Source: Muribaculaceae bacterium
GTDB taxonomy: Bacteria; Bacteroidota; Bacteroidia; Bacteroidales; Muribaculaceae
Length of the DNA stretch: 64,000 nucleotides
Direction of reading: 5' to 3'
Assembly (NCBI GenBank): GCA_017436845.1
Contig: JAFSCJ010000016.1
Span: forward strand, 186,001-250,000
Both the position numbers and the translations under genes were made by a program. Below are positions 54,779-64,000 of the stretch, piece by piece. The notes under the pieces are model-generated. The model was given only the letters and a program-made list of their open reading frames with translations. It was not told where the DNA came from and ran no database searches. Within the stretch, counting starts at the first letter, position 1, and each line of letters starts with the position of its first letter.

Positions 54779-55924
54779 CTATTCAAAGATGTGACGAAGT
54801 TTGCTGAAAATGCGATTTTTGGTGTTTTCGTTAGGTTTAATGTTTTCTGATGTTTGCAAACGTTCAAATATCGCTTTTTCTTCGCTGTTGAGGTTTTCAG
54901 GAATATAAACCATGATATTTATTAATTCATCACCTGTTCCATATCCTTCAGTCGAAGGTAAACCTTTACCTCTTAATCTCAATACCTTGCCGGGTTGTGT
55001 TCCCGGAGCGATTTTTACGCGAGCTTTGCCTGTGATTGTCGGAACTTCAACTGAGCCTCCGAGAGTGGCTGTTGGGATATCAAGCATGAGATTATAGATA
55101 ACATCGTTTCCGTCACGTATCAGGTCGGGGTGAGCTACCTCCTCAATAACAACCAGCAAGTCTCCATTTATACCTCCATGACGAGGGGCATTTCCTTTAC
55201 CTCTTACTGTCAATATCATTCCATCGGCAACACCGGCAGGGATATTGAAGCTGACAGTCGTTTCTTGACGATTAACACCCTCTCCGTTACAGTGAGAACA
55301 TCTTTCGGTAATGATTTTGCCTTCTCCGTTACAACTTGGGCATGTAGAGGTAGATTGCATTGGTCCAAGGAAGGTGTTTTGAGTGTGAACAACTGTTCCT
55401 GTTCCGTTACAAGTTGAACATGTGGAGAATGCCTTGCCGTCTTTGGCTCCTGTGCCTTCACAGTGTTCGCATTTTACAAGAGTGGGAATTTTGAGCGTTT
55501 TTGATGCTCCTTTTGAAATTTCTTCAAGGGTGAGTTTTACTTTTATTCGCAAGTCGCTACCGCGGTTCACGCGACGACCGCGACCGCCGGTTGCTCCTCC
55601 CCATTGTCCACTGAAACGACCTCCGAAGATATCTCCAAATTGAGAGAAAATGTCTTCCATAGAGAAGCCTCCGCCTCCAAATCCGCCAAACCCTTGTTGA
55701 CCACCCATTGAGTGTCCAAATTGATCATAGCGAGCACGCTTGTCGGCATTGCTAAGTACGTCATATGCTTCAGCCGCTTCTTTGAATTTTTCTTCAGCTT
55801 CTTTATCACCAGGATTTTTGTCGGGGTGATATTTTAGAGCCATTTTGCGGTAGGCTTTTTTTATTTCATCATCGGTGGCGGTTTTACTCACGCCAAGGAC
55901 TTCATAGTAATCTCTTTTGCTCAT
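54779..55924 (-). CDS. dnaJ: DnaJ chaperone
   Basis: The 381-residue protein has the full type I layout: J domain (1-70) with HPD at about 33-35, a Gly/Phe-rich linker (about 74-110), the zinc domain with four C-x-x-C-x-G-x-G repeats (about 152-220) and the two C-terminal substrate-binding beta domains. It delivers unfolded proteins to DnaK. It starts 11 bases after grpE; dnaK is not in this window. Confidence 0.97.
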   Translation of the reverse strand: MSKRDYYEVLGVSKTATDDEIKKAYRKMALKYHPDKNPGDKEAEEKFKEAAEAYDVLSNADKRARYDQFGHSMGGQQGFGGFGGGGFSMEDIFSQFGDIFGGRFSGQWGGATGGRGRRVNRGSDLRIKVKLTLEEISKGASKTLKIPTLVKCEHCEGTGAKDGKAFSTCSTCNGTGTVVHTQNTFLGPMQSTSTCPSCNGEGKIITERCSHCNGEGVNRQETTVSFNIPAGVADGMILTVRGKGNAPRHGGINGDLLVVIEEVAHPDLIRDGNDVIYNLMLDIPTATLGGSVEVPTITGKARVKIAPGTQPGKVLRLRGKGLPSTEGYGTGDELINIMVYIPENLNSEEKAIFERLQTSENIKPNENTKNRIFSKLRHIFE

Positions 55925-55935
55925 AGTATTTTCGA

Positions 55936-56499
55936 TTATTCAGCAACTGCAACTTTTGCGTGGCGTATAACTTTGTCGTTAAGAGTATAGCCTTTAGCAA
56001 CGGTGTCGATGACTTTGCCTTTTTTCTCTTCATCGCCAAGTGGTACCATAGCAATGGCTTCGTGATATTCAGTATCAAAATCGGCATCGGTGCTTGGAAT
56101 TTCTTTTACACCATTTTGCTCAAGATATTTAATGAACTTGTTATAGATGATTTCAATGCCTTCGCGCAATGCTTCAGCATCGTCTGACTCTTTCATTGCT
56201 GCAAGACCGCGTTCAAAGTCATCGATAACAGGGAGAATATCTTTCATTGCTCGCTCGGTGGCAGTCTTGATTATTTCGGCTTTCTCTTTCAATGTACGCT
56301 TGCGGAAATTGTCAAATTCAGCCATTAAGAACATATATTCTTTTTTCTCTTTTTCGAGTTGAACTTTTGTTTCGTCGAGTTCTTTTTGCAATAACTCGGT
56401 TTCTGAAAGCGGAGCTTCCTCGGTTTCGGGAGTGTTATCTACGATTTCAGTTTCTTCTTGTTCGACTTGTTTTGCAGTTTCTTTATCTTTCTTGCTCAT
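55936..56499 (-). CDS. grpE: GrpE nucleotide-exchange factor
   Basis: The 187-residue protein has an acidic N-terminus, a long coiled coil (about 32-90) and the C-terminal beta domain with V-x-E-I-P-S and [19 protein letters not shown], typical of GrpE. It releases ADP from DnaK. It is co-transcribed with dnaJ downstream. Confidence 0.95.
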   Translation of the reverse strand: MSKKDKETAKQVEQEETEIVDNTPETEEAPLSETELLQKELDETKVQLEKEKKEYMFLMAEFDNFRKRTLKEKAEIIKTATERAMKDILPVIDDFERGLAAMKESDDAEALREGIEIIYNKFIKYLEQNGVKEIPSTDADFDTEYHEAIAMVPLGDEEKKGKVIDTVAKGYTLNDKVIRHAKVAVAE

Positions 56500-56611
56500 T
56501 ATGTCAGTTTTTTATCTTTGCAATCTTTCTATACAAAAACATTGCCAAAGTCTCCTTATGAGGAGATTTTTATCAATATAAACAAAATTAAATGGGTTAG
56601 CGTTCACTCAT

Positions 56612-57436
56612 TTAGAACTTGTCATAAAATATATCGCACTTAGGGAATAGTGCTTTTATCTCCTCTGACAAAATGTCATTTTTAGAGAAAATTCCGTAGA
56701 CGGCTGAGCCGGAGCCCGACATCGAAACGTAGTCAGCGCCCATATTGATTATCTGTTGCTTAACTTTCTCAATTTCAGGATATGCGAGGAAAACACTCTT
56801 CTCAAAATCATTTTTTATAATGCCGTTCCATTGAGTAATCGGTAGGTTAATAGCTGTGGCGAGGTCGTAATCGGAGGGCATGGGGGTAACGCCTGCATAG
56901 GCTTGCGCTGTGGGGACACTCACTTGTGGCTTAACAATTAAAACAGAATAGTCCTCAAGCGAAATTTTAACCGGGACGAATTCTGTGCCTATTCCTGTTG
57001 CCAATTGAGGCTCGTTGTAGATGAAGAAAGGGCAGTCTGCGCCTATTTTTGACGCAATACTCGCCAATTGGATTTTTGATAAGTTACATTCAAAAATCTC
57101 ATTAAGCCCGATGAGGGTAAATGCAGCATCGGCAGAGCCACCTCCCAATCCTGCCCCGTCGGGGATAATCTTGTGTAGATAAATATCCACGTTGCCAATT
57201 CCTGTTTCTTTTTGGAACAAGTAAAATGCCTTCATTACGAGGTTTTTCTCCGGAGGACAGTTTACGGCTCGACCGGTGGTGGTCAAGGTTGTCTCATTGC
57301 CTTGCGCCGGAACGATTTCAAGAATGTCACACCACTTAACGGGGCACATCACAGTCTCGATATTGTGATAACCGTCGGCACGTCGCTCAACGATATTAAG
57401 CCCGATATTTATCTTTGCATTAGGGAATAGTACCAT
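56612..57436 (-). CDS. ispE: 4-diphosphocytidyl-2-C-methyl-D-erythritol kinase
   Basis: This GHMP-fold kinase phosphorylates CDP-ME in the MEP isoprenoid pathway, which dxs starts. The 274-residue protein has the start F-P-N-A-K-I-N-I-G-L, the ATP loop P-D-G-A-G-L-G-G-G-S-A-D-A-A-F and the late G-S-G-S-A-V-Y-G. A -7 box TAACTTTG lies at 57463-57456. Confidence 0.94.
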   Translation of the reverse strand: MVLFPNAKINIGLNIVERRADGYHNIETVMCPVKWCDILEIVPAQGNETTLTTTGRAVNCPPEKNLVMKAFYLFQKETGIGNVDIYLHKIIPDGAGLGGGSADAAFTLIGLNEIFECNLSKIQLASIASKIGADCPFFIYNEPQLATGIGTEFVPVKISLEDYSVLIVKPQVSVPTAQAYAGVTPMPSDYDLATAINLPITQWNGIIKNDFEKSVFLAYPEIEKVKQQIINMGADYVSMSGSGSAVYGIFSKNDILSEEIKALFPKCDIFYDKF

Positions 57437-57514
57437 CTTTTATCATTTAACTTTACAAAGTTACAGAATTTATTTTCATTGTAGAAAACCTGTATATAAT
57501 TAAAATTGTGGAGT

Positions 57515-57547
57515 TTTGGGCTTTATTCATTAAAATAGGTATCTTTG
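57515..57547 (+). promoter_or_regulatory. Promoter of dnaB
   Basis: TTTG (57515-57518), 21 bp, TATCTTTG (57540-57547). The predicted start site near 57554 is 15 bases before the ATG. Confidence 0.65.
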
Positions 57548-57568
57548 TAACGATAATCTGAAAAATAT

Positions 57569-59101
57569 ATGGCAGAGACAAACAATTATAATAAACGAAA
57601 TAAACCGCAACATCAGCCATTATTTGATGCCGGTGGTCGCATGCAACCTCGCGATAAAGACCTTGAAGAAGCTGTGCTTGGTGCTTTGATGCTTGAGAAA
57701 GACGCATATACGATAGTGTGTGATATCCTCAAGCCTGAGAGTTTTTATGAGCCTGCAAATCAAAAAGTCTATGAAGCGATACAGCAATTAGGGGCGGCGC
57801 AACAGCCCATTGATATGTTGACCGTAACAGAACGATTGCGACTAAATGGTGTGCTTGATGAGGTGGGCGGTCCGGTATTCATTTCTGAGTTGACCTCAAA
57901 GGTCGCATCTGGTGCTCATGTTGAGTATCATGCTCGCATCGTGGCACAAAAATATCTTGCTCGCGAGTTGATTTCATTTGCATCGCAGATTGAGTCAAAA
58001 GCGTTTGACGAGAGCAATGATGTTGACGATTTGTTGCAGGAGGCTGAAGGCAAATTGTTTGAAATCTCTCAACGAAACGTGAAGAAGGATGTTACACAGA
58101 TTGATCCTGTAATCAGCCAAGCGATACAACAGATTGAGTTGGCTGCCAATCGCACATCGGGCTTGAGTGGTCTTGAATCAGGTTATCATGACTTGGATAA
58201 ATTGACCTCGGGATGGCAACGTTCTGACTTGATTATTATTGCTGCACGTCCGGCAATGGGTAAGACTGCGTTTGTGCTTTCGATGGCAAAGAACATGGCT
58301 ATCTCGTATAATATTCCTGTTGCAATATTCTCTCTTGAAATGTCAAATCTTCAACTCGTTAATCGTCTTATCAGTAACACATGTGAACTTGAAAGTGAAA
58401 AGATTAAAAGCGGTCGTTTGACACAGATGGAGTGGGATCAATTGATGTCACGCATCAAGCACCTTTATAGTGCACCATTGTATATTGATGATACACCTTC
58501 ATTGTCAGTCTTTGAGTTGAGAACTAAAGCACGTCGTCTTGTGCGTGAACACAACGTTCAGTTTATCATCATCGACTACTTGCAATTGATGAATGCTTCG
58601 GGGATGAAGTTTGGCAGCCGTGAACAGGAGGTGAGTATGATTTCTCGAAACCTCAAGCAACTTGCCAAGGAATTGAATATCCCCATCGTTGCTTTGTCGC
58701 AGTTGAATCGTAGTGTGGAATCGCGTACCGATGGTAAGCGACCACAATTGTCAGACTTGCGTGAATCGGGTGCGATTGAACAAGATGCCGATATCGTGTG
58801 CTTCATTCACCGTCCGGAATATTATCTTCGATCAGATACCGATGCCAATGGAAACGATATTCGCGGACTTGCTGAGTTTATCGTGGCAAAGCATCGTAGT
58901 GGTTCGGTTGATGATATTAAATTACGATTTAAAGCTAAGTATGCACGATTTGAGAACTGGGGAGAGGATGCAATGATGACTCAACAGGCAACCGTAGGCT
59001 CAAGACTGAATAATCCTGATAATGATATTGGCTCGGTGTCACTGTCGGGTGGAAATGCTGATTTCTTGACATCGTCAGATGATGCTCCAACACCATTTTA
59101 A
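57569..59101 (+). CDS. dnaB: Replicative DNA helicase
   Basis: DnaB is the hexameric 5'-3' helicase at the replication fork. The 510-residue protein has the N-terminal primase-interacting domain (about 28-130, E-A-V-L-G-A-L-M) and the RecA-like core with Walker A A-R-P-A-M-G-K-T, D-Y-L-Q-L-M (Walker B) and Q-L-N-R-S-V-E. No intein is present. The C-terminal tail after about 460 is low-complexity. Confidence 0.96.
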   Translation: MAETNNYNKRNKPQHQPLFDAGGRMQPRDKDLEEAVLGALMLEKDAYTIVCDILKPESFYEPANQKVYEAIQQLGAAQQPIDMLTVTERLRLNGVLDEVGGPVFISELTSKVASGAHVEYHARIVAQKYLARELISFASQIESKAFDESNDVDDLLQEAEGKLFEISQRNVKKDVTQIDPVISQAIQQIELAANRTSGLSGLESGYHDLDKLTSGWQRSDLIIIAARPAMGKTAFVLSMAKNMAISYNIPVAIFSLEMSNLQLVNRLISNTCELESEKIKSGRLTQMEWDQLMSRIKHLYSAPLYIDDTPSLSVFELRTKARRLVREHNVQFIIIDYLQLMNASGMKFGSREQEVSMISRNLKQLAKELNIPIVALSQLNRSVESRTDGKRPQLSDLRESGAIEQDADIVCFIHRPEYYLRSDTDANGNDIRGLAEFIVAKHRSGSVDDIKLRFKAKYARFENWGEDAMMTQQATVGSRLNNPDNDIGSVSLSGGNADFLTSSDDAPTPF

Positions 59102-59148
59102 CGAAATTTGAAAACATAGGGCAAATTTGTCTTAATTTATAAAACTTT

Positions 59149-59196
59149 TATTTGGTTATGTTGTTTCTTTAGTAAACGCATAACCAAATATTTTTT
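59149..59196 (+). terminator. dnaB terminator ending at the next start codon
   Basis: A 12-bp stem (59149-59160 with 59179-59190) with an 18-nt loop is followed by T6 (59191-59196), which directly precedes the ATG at 59197. Confidence 0.75.
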
Positions 59197-60255
59197 ATGA
59201 AAAAGACACTGATTATGATTCTTGTCATGCTGGGATGTATGACAGTTTCGGCACAAAAGATTAACAAAAACGAGTTGAAACAACTACAAGTATTTTTATC
59301 TGAAATCTCCGAAACCGGAATATCTAATGCAGCGGCGTTGGAAATTTCTAATGCTGCTGATCCGGCAACTTGGAAAGGGGTAATAATTGAAAACGGACAT
59401 GTTACATCTATCGATTGGAAACGCAAGAAACTTGCCGGTACGCTTGATTTGTCCAATTTCTCGGCATTGACAAAAGTGGATATTTCGCATAATAAGATTG
59501 TAGCGTTGTCATTAGCTAATTGCAAATCGCTTGTTGAACTTAATGCTTCTCGCAATGCTTTAAAAACAATTAATTTTGTTGGTACTGTTGCTCTTGAAAA
59601 AATCAATGTGTCAGGCAATCGTTTGACAGAATTGGAACTCTCCGATATGCCAAATATAAAAAATCTGAATTGTTCAAATAACCTGTTTGTCGATTTAAAT
59701 GTATCTGGCGCATTAAAGCTTGAAACGTTGAATTGTCAGGATTGTCATCTTACAAATTTATTGGTCGATGGATGTACTTCTTTGAAGAACTTATATTGTG
59801 GTTATAATAAGTTGACGTCGCTAAATCTTTTTGGCGTAGAAAATCTGTCAATCCTAAATGTCGATGATAATCAGATTGCAACATTGATATTATCGGGTCT
59901 GCCTGCATTGAATACATTAATGTGTAGTGACAACCACATGCAAACACTTGTGTTGCGCGATTGTAACGCGATGATGGATTTGATTTGTTCGTATAATGAT
60001 TTGACGGAATTAAGTGTTGAAGGTTGTCCTAATTTGTCATTTGTTGATTGTTCGTATAATGATTTGACAGAATTAAATCTATCTAATCAGGCATTATTGC
60101 AACGATTGTTATGTAATAACAACCAATTGACTACACTTGATGTTTCATTTGACCAAGCATTGACTTTTGTCAATTGTCGATTTAACTTCATTAATGATTT
60201 TCGTGCATTGGCAACACCCAATTTGCGCATGATTGCCTATCGTTGGAATTACTAA
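59197..60255 (+). CDS. Secreted leucine-rich-repeat protein
   Basis: The 352-residue protein has a signal peptide (1-20, ending S-A-Q) and, from about 85, a row of about twelve 21-residue LRRs of the type L-x-x-L-x-C-x-x-N-x-L-x-x-L-x-L, as in internalin-like Bacteroidota proteins. There is no T9SS tail. The last repeat ends near the C-terminus without a cap domain. It may bind other proteins in the periplasm or at the surface. No promoter or ribosome-binding site is seen, since a terminator abuts the start. Confidence 0.75.
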   Translation: MKKTLIMILVMLGCMTVSAQKINKNELKQLQVFLSEISETGISNAAALEISNAADPATWKGVIIENGHVTSIDWKRKKLAGTLDLSNFSALTKVDISHNKIVALSLANCKSLVELNASRNALKTINFVGTVALEKINVSGNRLTELELSDMPNIKNLNCSNNLFVDLNVSGALKLETLNCQDCHLTNLLVDGCTSLKNLYCGYNKLTSLNLFGVENLSILNVDDNQIATLILSGLPALNTLMCSDNHMQTLVLRDCNAMMDLICSYNDLTELSVEGCPNLSFVDCSYNDLTELNLSNQALLQRLLCNNNQLTTLDVSFDQALTFVNCRFNFINDFRALATPNLRMIAYRWNY

Positions 60256-60300
60256 AGATATCAGCCATATCTTAATTTAATACAGACATACTTTTGACCG

Positions 60301-60337
60301 AGATGGGGCAGTACCAAAATTAGATACTGCCCCATCT
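60301..60337. terminator. Bidirectional terminator
   Basis: AGATGGGGCAGTA (60301-60313) pairs perfectly with TACTGCCCCATCT (60325-60337) around an 11-nt loop, between two convergent genes. Confidence 0.85.
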
Positions 60338-60397
60338 TATTATGAGTTGATTAATTTAAGTTAATCAAGAGAGTATTTGATTTTATTACGCGGTATA

Positions 60398-61369
60398 TTA
60401 AAACCCGAAATAGCAACTGATGTAGCCTGAATAATTGTTGTCGGCTCCGTCAATCGAGGGGATGTTCATGCGGAAATTCGGCGCGATTTTTACATATTTG
60501 CCTGCTTTGAATTGAGCTCCGATTATTGTAGACGATTCGTCTTTTGAAAGATTCCAATCATCTTTTGATGTGAGGTTGTCATAGCGAGCAAATAAGTCAA
60601 CGGTGTTGTTTAATTTAGCAGTGGAGTAAACAGAAATGCCATATAGGTCGGCATTTTTAATGTTGCCGTAATTTTGATAAATGTTATATTCTGCACCGAT
60701 TGAGAATTTATCATGTCGGTAACCGATAAATGTTGCCCAATTATAGGAGTCGTAGGCTGATTTGTCGGCAGCTTCGTTTAATGAGCCATAAAGGCGCACT
60801 GTCAGACCATTTATGGGTGTGATGGTTGCTCCGAGCCCATATAGCAGACCATCATTCTTTTGGACTTTTTTGTAACCCTCGCCATTTACAACAATAGCAT
60901 CGACCGAAATCCATCTGTTGATATTGTAAGACGCTGAGATACCAAGGTCGGCGCTACTGCCAAACTTGTATTCATCTTGAAACGATTTCATTATATACCT
61001 ATATCCCCAAAATTTCTCTTGAACTTTGAATTGGATTGTCGATATGAGCCCTCCATCAAGGCTCCATTTGCCGGTAGTCCATGATATTTGAGCATTTTTG
61101 ATATATGCAATACGGTGGTAATCTTCAACATCGCTTGATTGACCAATATCCATAATTGCTTTGATTTGTAACCCTTTGTCTAAAGAATATTGATATCCCA
61201 AGTAGCTACGATCGAGCTCAAATCCTCTGTCGTCATTCTCTGCCCCAAATCCACTGTGGAAATTCCCAAACACTTGAATTATTGCTTTACCTTTGGGCGT
61301 ATTTTCTTGTGCCAAGACTAAAATCCCACTGCAAGCCAGTATAATGAAGGATAGAATATGTTTTCTCAT
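60398..61369 (-). CDS. Outer-membrane porin-like protein
   Basis: I use the ATG at 61369 (M-R-K-H-I-L-S-F), because it gives a clean signal peptide (to about 21, ending V-L-A-Q); a frame from 61450 adds 27 residues. The 323-residue protein then has alternating strands such as Y-L-G-Y-Q-Y-S-L, Y-R-H-D-K-F-S-I-G-A-E-Y-N and a last strand Y-I-S-C-Y-F-G-F with the C-terminal Phe of outer-membrane barrels. It resembles the phosphate-selective porin O/P group. The substrate is unknown. Confidence 0.8.
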   Translation of the reverse strand: MRKHILSFIILACSGILVLAQENTPKGKAIIQVFGNFHSGFGAENDDRGFELDRSYLGYQYSLDKGLQIKAIMDIGQSSDVEDYHRIAYIKNAQISWTTGKWSLDGGLISTIQFKVQEKFWGYRYIMKSFQDEYKFGSSADLGISASYNINRWISVDAIVVNGEGYKKVQKNDGLLYGLGATITPINGLTVRLYGSLNEAADKSAYDSYNWATFIGYRHDKFSIGAEYNIYQNYGNIKNADLYGISVYSTAKLNNTVDLFARYDNLTSKDDWNLSKDESSTIIGAQFKAGKYVKIAPNFRMNIPSIDGADNNYSGYISCYFGF

Positions 61370-61528
61370 TATAGAAATAGTGAAGTTTAAGAATGATAAT
61401 GCAAAGGTAGATATTGTATGTTTCATTTTTATTAAATAAATATAAAACATTAATTAAAGAATATTATAATTTTATTAAATCTTTAATGTCAATTCGTGAC
61501 CGACGCTAAATCTATTAAATAAATTGTG

Positions 61529-61536
61529 TAATTTTG
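61529..61536 (+). promoter_or_regulatory. -7 box upstream of lepA
   Basis: TAATTTTG fits TAnnTTTG; no clear -33 box. The predicted start site is near 61543, 36 bases before the lepA ATG. Confidence 0.4.
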
Positions 61537-61578
61537 TAGTTTAATTAATTCATAGAAACAAACGATAGTATTCCAAAA

Positions 61579-63366
61579 ATGAAAAATATTAGAAACTTCT
61601 GTATCATAGCTCACATCGACCATGGTAAAAGCACTCTTGCCGATCGTCTTCTTGAATATACAAAGACTATTTCGGAGAAGGATTTACAAGCGCAAGTGCT
61701 CGACGATATGGACCTTGAAAGAGAACGAGGCATCACTATTAAAAGTCATGCCATACAGATGGAATACGTTTTAAATGGAGAGAAATATATATTAAATCTT
61801 ATTGACACTCCGGGACACGTTGATTTCTCTTATGAAGTATCACGCTCGATTGCCGCTTGTGAAGGGGCCTTGCTCATTGTTGATGGCTCGCAAGGTATCC
61901 AAGCACAGACAATCTCTAATCTTTACATGGCAATAGATAATGATCTTGAGATTATTCCTATTGTTAATAAAGTTGATCTTGATAGTGCAAAGCCTGAGGA
62001 GGTAGAGGATCAAATAATAGATTTGCTTGGCTGTAAAAGAGAGGAAATTATACGTGCAAGCGGTAAAACCGGTATTGGTATCCCTGAAATATTAGAAGCA
62101 ATAATTGAGCGAGTACCTGCGCCCGAAGGAGATTCTGAAGCCCCATTACAAGCATTGATTTTTGATTCGGTATTTAATCCATTTCGCGGAATTATCGCTT
62201 ATTTCAAAATCGTAAACGGGACAATCAAGAAAAACGATTTTGTGAAATTTGTTGCTACCGGAAAAGAATATCATGCCGATGAGGTGGGCGTTTTGAAACT
62301 CGACATGTCGCCTCGCAATGAATTGTCGGCAGGCAATGTGGGTTACATTATATCAGGTATTAAGACATCAAAAGAGGTTAAGGTAGGAGATACCATTACT
62401 CATGTCTCTCGCCAATGCGAAAGTGCAATCGATGGTTTTGAAGAGGTTAAACCTATGGTGTTTGCCGGTGTTTATCCCATTGAGACTGAGGATTATGAGA
62501 ACTTGCGTGCATCGCTTGAAAAATTGCAGTTGAATGATGCGTCGTTGACATTCCAACCAGAATCATCGGCCGCACTTGGTTTTGGCTTTCGTTGTGGCTT
62601 CTTAGGACTTCTTCACATGGAAATTGTTCAAGAGCGTTTAGGTCGTGAGTTTGACATGGACGTAATCACTACAGTTCCTAACGTTTCTTATCGTGTCTAT
62701 GACAAGAAGGGAGAGATGGCAGAGGTGCATAATCCGTCAGGACTTCCTGAACCTACACTTATTGATCACATTAAGGAACCATATATCAGAGCATCGGTCA
62801 TCACAGCCGCAGATTACATAGGTCCAATCATGACTTTGTGTCTTGGAAAGCGTGGTGAACTTGTGAAACAAGAGTATATCTCCGGAAATCGCATGGAGAT
62901 AATATTTGATATGCCTCTTGGTGAAATTGTGATAGACTTCTATGATAAATTGAAGAGTATTTCAAAAGGGTATGCTTCGTTTGACTATCATTTGCATGAT
63001 TTTAGAGAATCCAAACTTGTAAAACTTGACATCCTTCTTAATGGAGAAAGTGTTGATGCTTTGAGTACGCTCACACATGTTGATAATTCAGTCTCATTTG
63101 GTCGCAAAATGTGTGAAAAGCTAAAAGAACTCATCCCTCGTCAACAATTTGATATTGCTATTCAAGCTGCCATCGGAGCAAAAATTATTGCTCGAGAAAC
63201 AATCAAGGCGGTGCGTAAGGATGTAACGGCAAAATGTTATGGTGGAGATATCTCGCGTAAACGCAAGTTGCTTGAAAAACAAAAGAAAGGAAAGAAGCGC
63301 ATGAAGCAAATAGGTTCGGTGGAAGTCCCACAAAAAGCGTTCCTTGCTGTCTTGAAATTAGATTAA
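61579..63366 (+). CDS. lepA: Elongation factor 4 (back-translocase)
   Basis: LepA/EF4 is a ribosomal GTPase that promotes back-translocation or helps ribosome assembly. The 595-residue protein has G1 A-H-I-D-H-G-K-S-T (11-19), [22 protein letters not shown]-like domains and the LepA-specific C-terminal domain ending K-K-R-M-K-Q-I-G. It is a single gene with a terminator 12 bases after the stop. Confidence 0.97.
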   Translation: MKNIRNFCIIAHIDHGKSTLADRLLEYTKTISEKDLQAQVLDDMDLERERGITIKSHAIQMEYVLNGEKYILNLIDTPGHVDFSYEVSRSIAACEGALLIVDGSQGIQAQTISNLYMAIDNDLEIIPIVNKVDLDSAKPEEVEDQIIDLLGCKREEIIRASGKTGIGIPEILEAIIERVPAPEGDSEAPLQALIFDSVFNPFRGIIAYFKIVNGTIKKNDFVKFVATGKEYHADEVGVLKLDMSPRNELSAGNVGYIISGIKTSKEVKVGDTITHVSRQCESAIDGFEEVKPMVFAGVYPIETEDYENLRASLEKLQLNDASLTFQPESSAALGFGFRCGFLGLLHMEIVQERLGREFDMDVITTVPNVSYRVYDKKGEMAEVHNPSGLPEPTLIDHIKEPYIRASVITAADYIGPIMTLCLGKRGELVKQEYISGNRMEIIFDMPLGEIVIDFYDKLKSISKGYASFDYHLHDFRESKLVKLDILLNGESVDALSTLTHVDNSVSFGRKMCEKLKELIPRQQFDIAIQAAIGAKIIARETIKAVRKDVTAKCYGGDISRKRKLLEKQKKGKKRMKQIGSVEVPQKAFLAVLKLD

Positions 63367-63377
63367 CCTAAAAGACC

Positions 63378-63415
63378 AAATTACTGTCCAAAACCGCCGG
63401 ACAGTAATTTTTTTT
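63378..63415 (+). terminator. Terminator of lepA
   Basis: A 12-bp stem (63378-63389 with 63399-63410), 9-nt loop, followed by T8 (63408-63415). Confidence 0.9.
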
Positions 63416-63424
63416 GCGCGATAT

Positions 63425-63455
63425 TTTGTAATTTCACATTTAATTGTTAATTTTG
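63425..63455 (+). promoter_or_regulatory. Promoter of the histidine kinase gene
   Basis: TTTG (63425-63428), 19 bp, TAATTTTG (63448-63455). The predicted start site near 63462 leaves a leader of about 113 nt. Confidence 0.65.
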
Positions 63456-63575
63456 ACGCATAGTGTTAATTTGATAACGTGAATATTAATCAATTTTCCC
63501 AAACAATTAACCTAATTAGTTGTTAAGATAATGAGACTTAAAGCTCTATGTAAATGATATTTGACTGAAAAGATT

Positions 63576-64000
63576 ATGAAAAAGTCGACAATTTGGTTTT
63601 TGACTGTAATAATGGCTCTTGCTTTTCTTGGATTGCTTAATGTGCAGATAATGTACATGAAAAACATGATACGTATGCGCGAAGACCAGTTCTCTGAGGG
63701 CGTGAAGCGAAGCCTTTATGCTGTTACCACAATGTTAGAGCAAGACGAAGCCAAATATTATTTAGAAGAAGACGCATCACAGATAGAGTCGTCCATGTTC
63801 AGACAATATGCCGATGGGACCTCTTCCAATCTTGGAGGTATTACATATTCTATTACTGCCGGTGAACTTGAAGCTGATTTGACGATTAAAGGGGATATGG
63901 ATAAAATTTCCTCATTAGATAATGAGCGTGGAAATCTTAATGATCACTATAAATCAATGCAAGAGTCTATAAAAGGACAATATCTATATCAAAAAGGATT
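63576..64000 (+). CDS. N-terminal part of an RprX-like sensor histidine kinase (cut by the window end)
   Basis: The open frame from ATG 63576 runs through the end of the window (141 codons seen). It begins M-K-K-S-T-I-W-F-L, with a membrane helix at about 6-24, then N-M-I-R-M-R-E-D-Q-F-S-E-G-V-K-R-S-L-Y. This is the characteristic start of the Bacteroidota RprX-type sensor kinase, whose periplasmic region follows. The kinase core lies outside the window. A response regulator such as RprY is expected downstream. Confidence 0.7.
   Translation, partial: MKKSTIWFLTVIMALAFLGLLNVQIMYMKNMIRMREDQFSEGVKRSLYAVTTMLEQDEAKYYLEEDASQIESSMFRQYADGTSSNLGGITYSITAGELEADLTIKGDMDKISSLDNERGNLNDHYKSMQESIKGQYLYQKG

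Noticed and set aside
59169..59618. 149-codon minus-strand frame inside the LRR gene
   Set aside because: It is a shadow of the repeated LRR codons on the other strand.
1..64000. CRISPR array, rRNA operon, insertion sequence or prophage
   Set aside because: No regularly spaced repeats, rRNA sequence, transposase, integrase or phage structural genes were seen.

Overview
This window looks like chromosomal DNA from a member of the order Bacteroidales (Bacteroidota). The reasons are the repeated TAnnTTTG promoter boxes with upstream TTTG, a tRNA without an encoded CCA end, type IX secretion (T9SS) sorting tails, a TonB/ExbB/ExbD/ExbD operon of the Bacteroidota type, an S-D-D-D-E lipoprotein export signal and a dxs-trkA-trkH operon. 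A family such as Muribaculaceae would fit, but that is only a guess. No rRNA, CRISPR array, integrase or insertion sequence was seen, and there is one tRNA.

Layout. 1-6760: the end of an unknown gene, a surface lipoprotein, a small HTH regulator, a TerB/J-domain co-chaperone, an outer-membrane barrel protein and the energy-transduction operon exbB-exbD-exbD-tonB. 6860-12530: a small membrane protein, dxs and the potassium-uptake pair trkA-trkH, then an unknown gene and tRNA-Met. 12650-20211 (minus strand): guaB followed by three SurA/parvulin-type periplasmic chaperones and an OstA-like protein, a set devoted to outer-membrane protein and LPS biogenesis.

20413-33704 is an accessory defence island, all on the minus strand. 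Read in its own direction it holds a 25-codon hydrophobic peptide gene, a YoeB-type toxin-antitoxin pair flanked by a 68-bp direct repeat, a structured RNA or attenuated leader of about 335 nt, a PLD-nuclease/helicase, an Eco57I-like methyltransferase, a DUF4143 ATPase, an AAA15 ATPase plus DUF4435 pair that matches the PARIS anti-phage system (AriA/AriB), a DUF4145 zinc-ribbon protein and a membrane-anchored protein of unknown function. PARIS is known to respond to phage proteins that block restriction, so finding it next to a restriction-modification-like pair makes functional sense.

33813-40092: housekeeping genes (RluA-type pseudouridine synthase, tsaB, yicC, gmk, nadD, a DUF5063 gene and an M18 aminopeptidase). 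40161-50690: two very large secreted surface proteins with T9SS tails, one of 2419 residues and one rich in BspA-type leucine-rich repeats. 50867-64000: serC-serA, a FadL-type channel, grpE-dnaJ, ispE, dnaB, a secreted LRR protein, a porin, lepA and the start of an RprX-like histidine kinase cut by the window end.

The most unusual item is the intergenic stretch 32500-32880. On the minus strand it has a full promoter, several hairpins, two long-range complementarities that form a pseudoknot or compete with a terminator, and an intrinsic terminator with a T6 tail, all placed just upstream of the restriction helicase gene.
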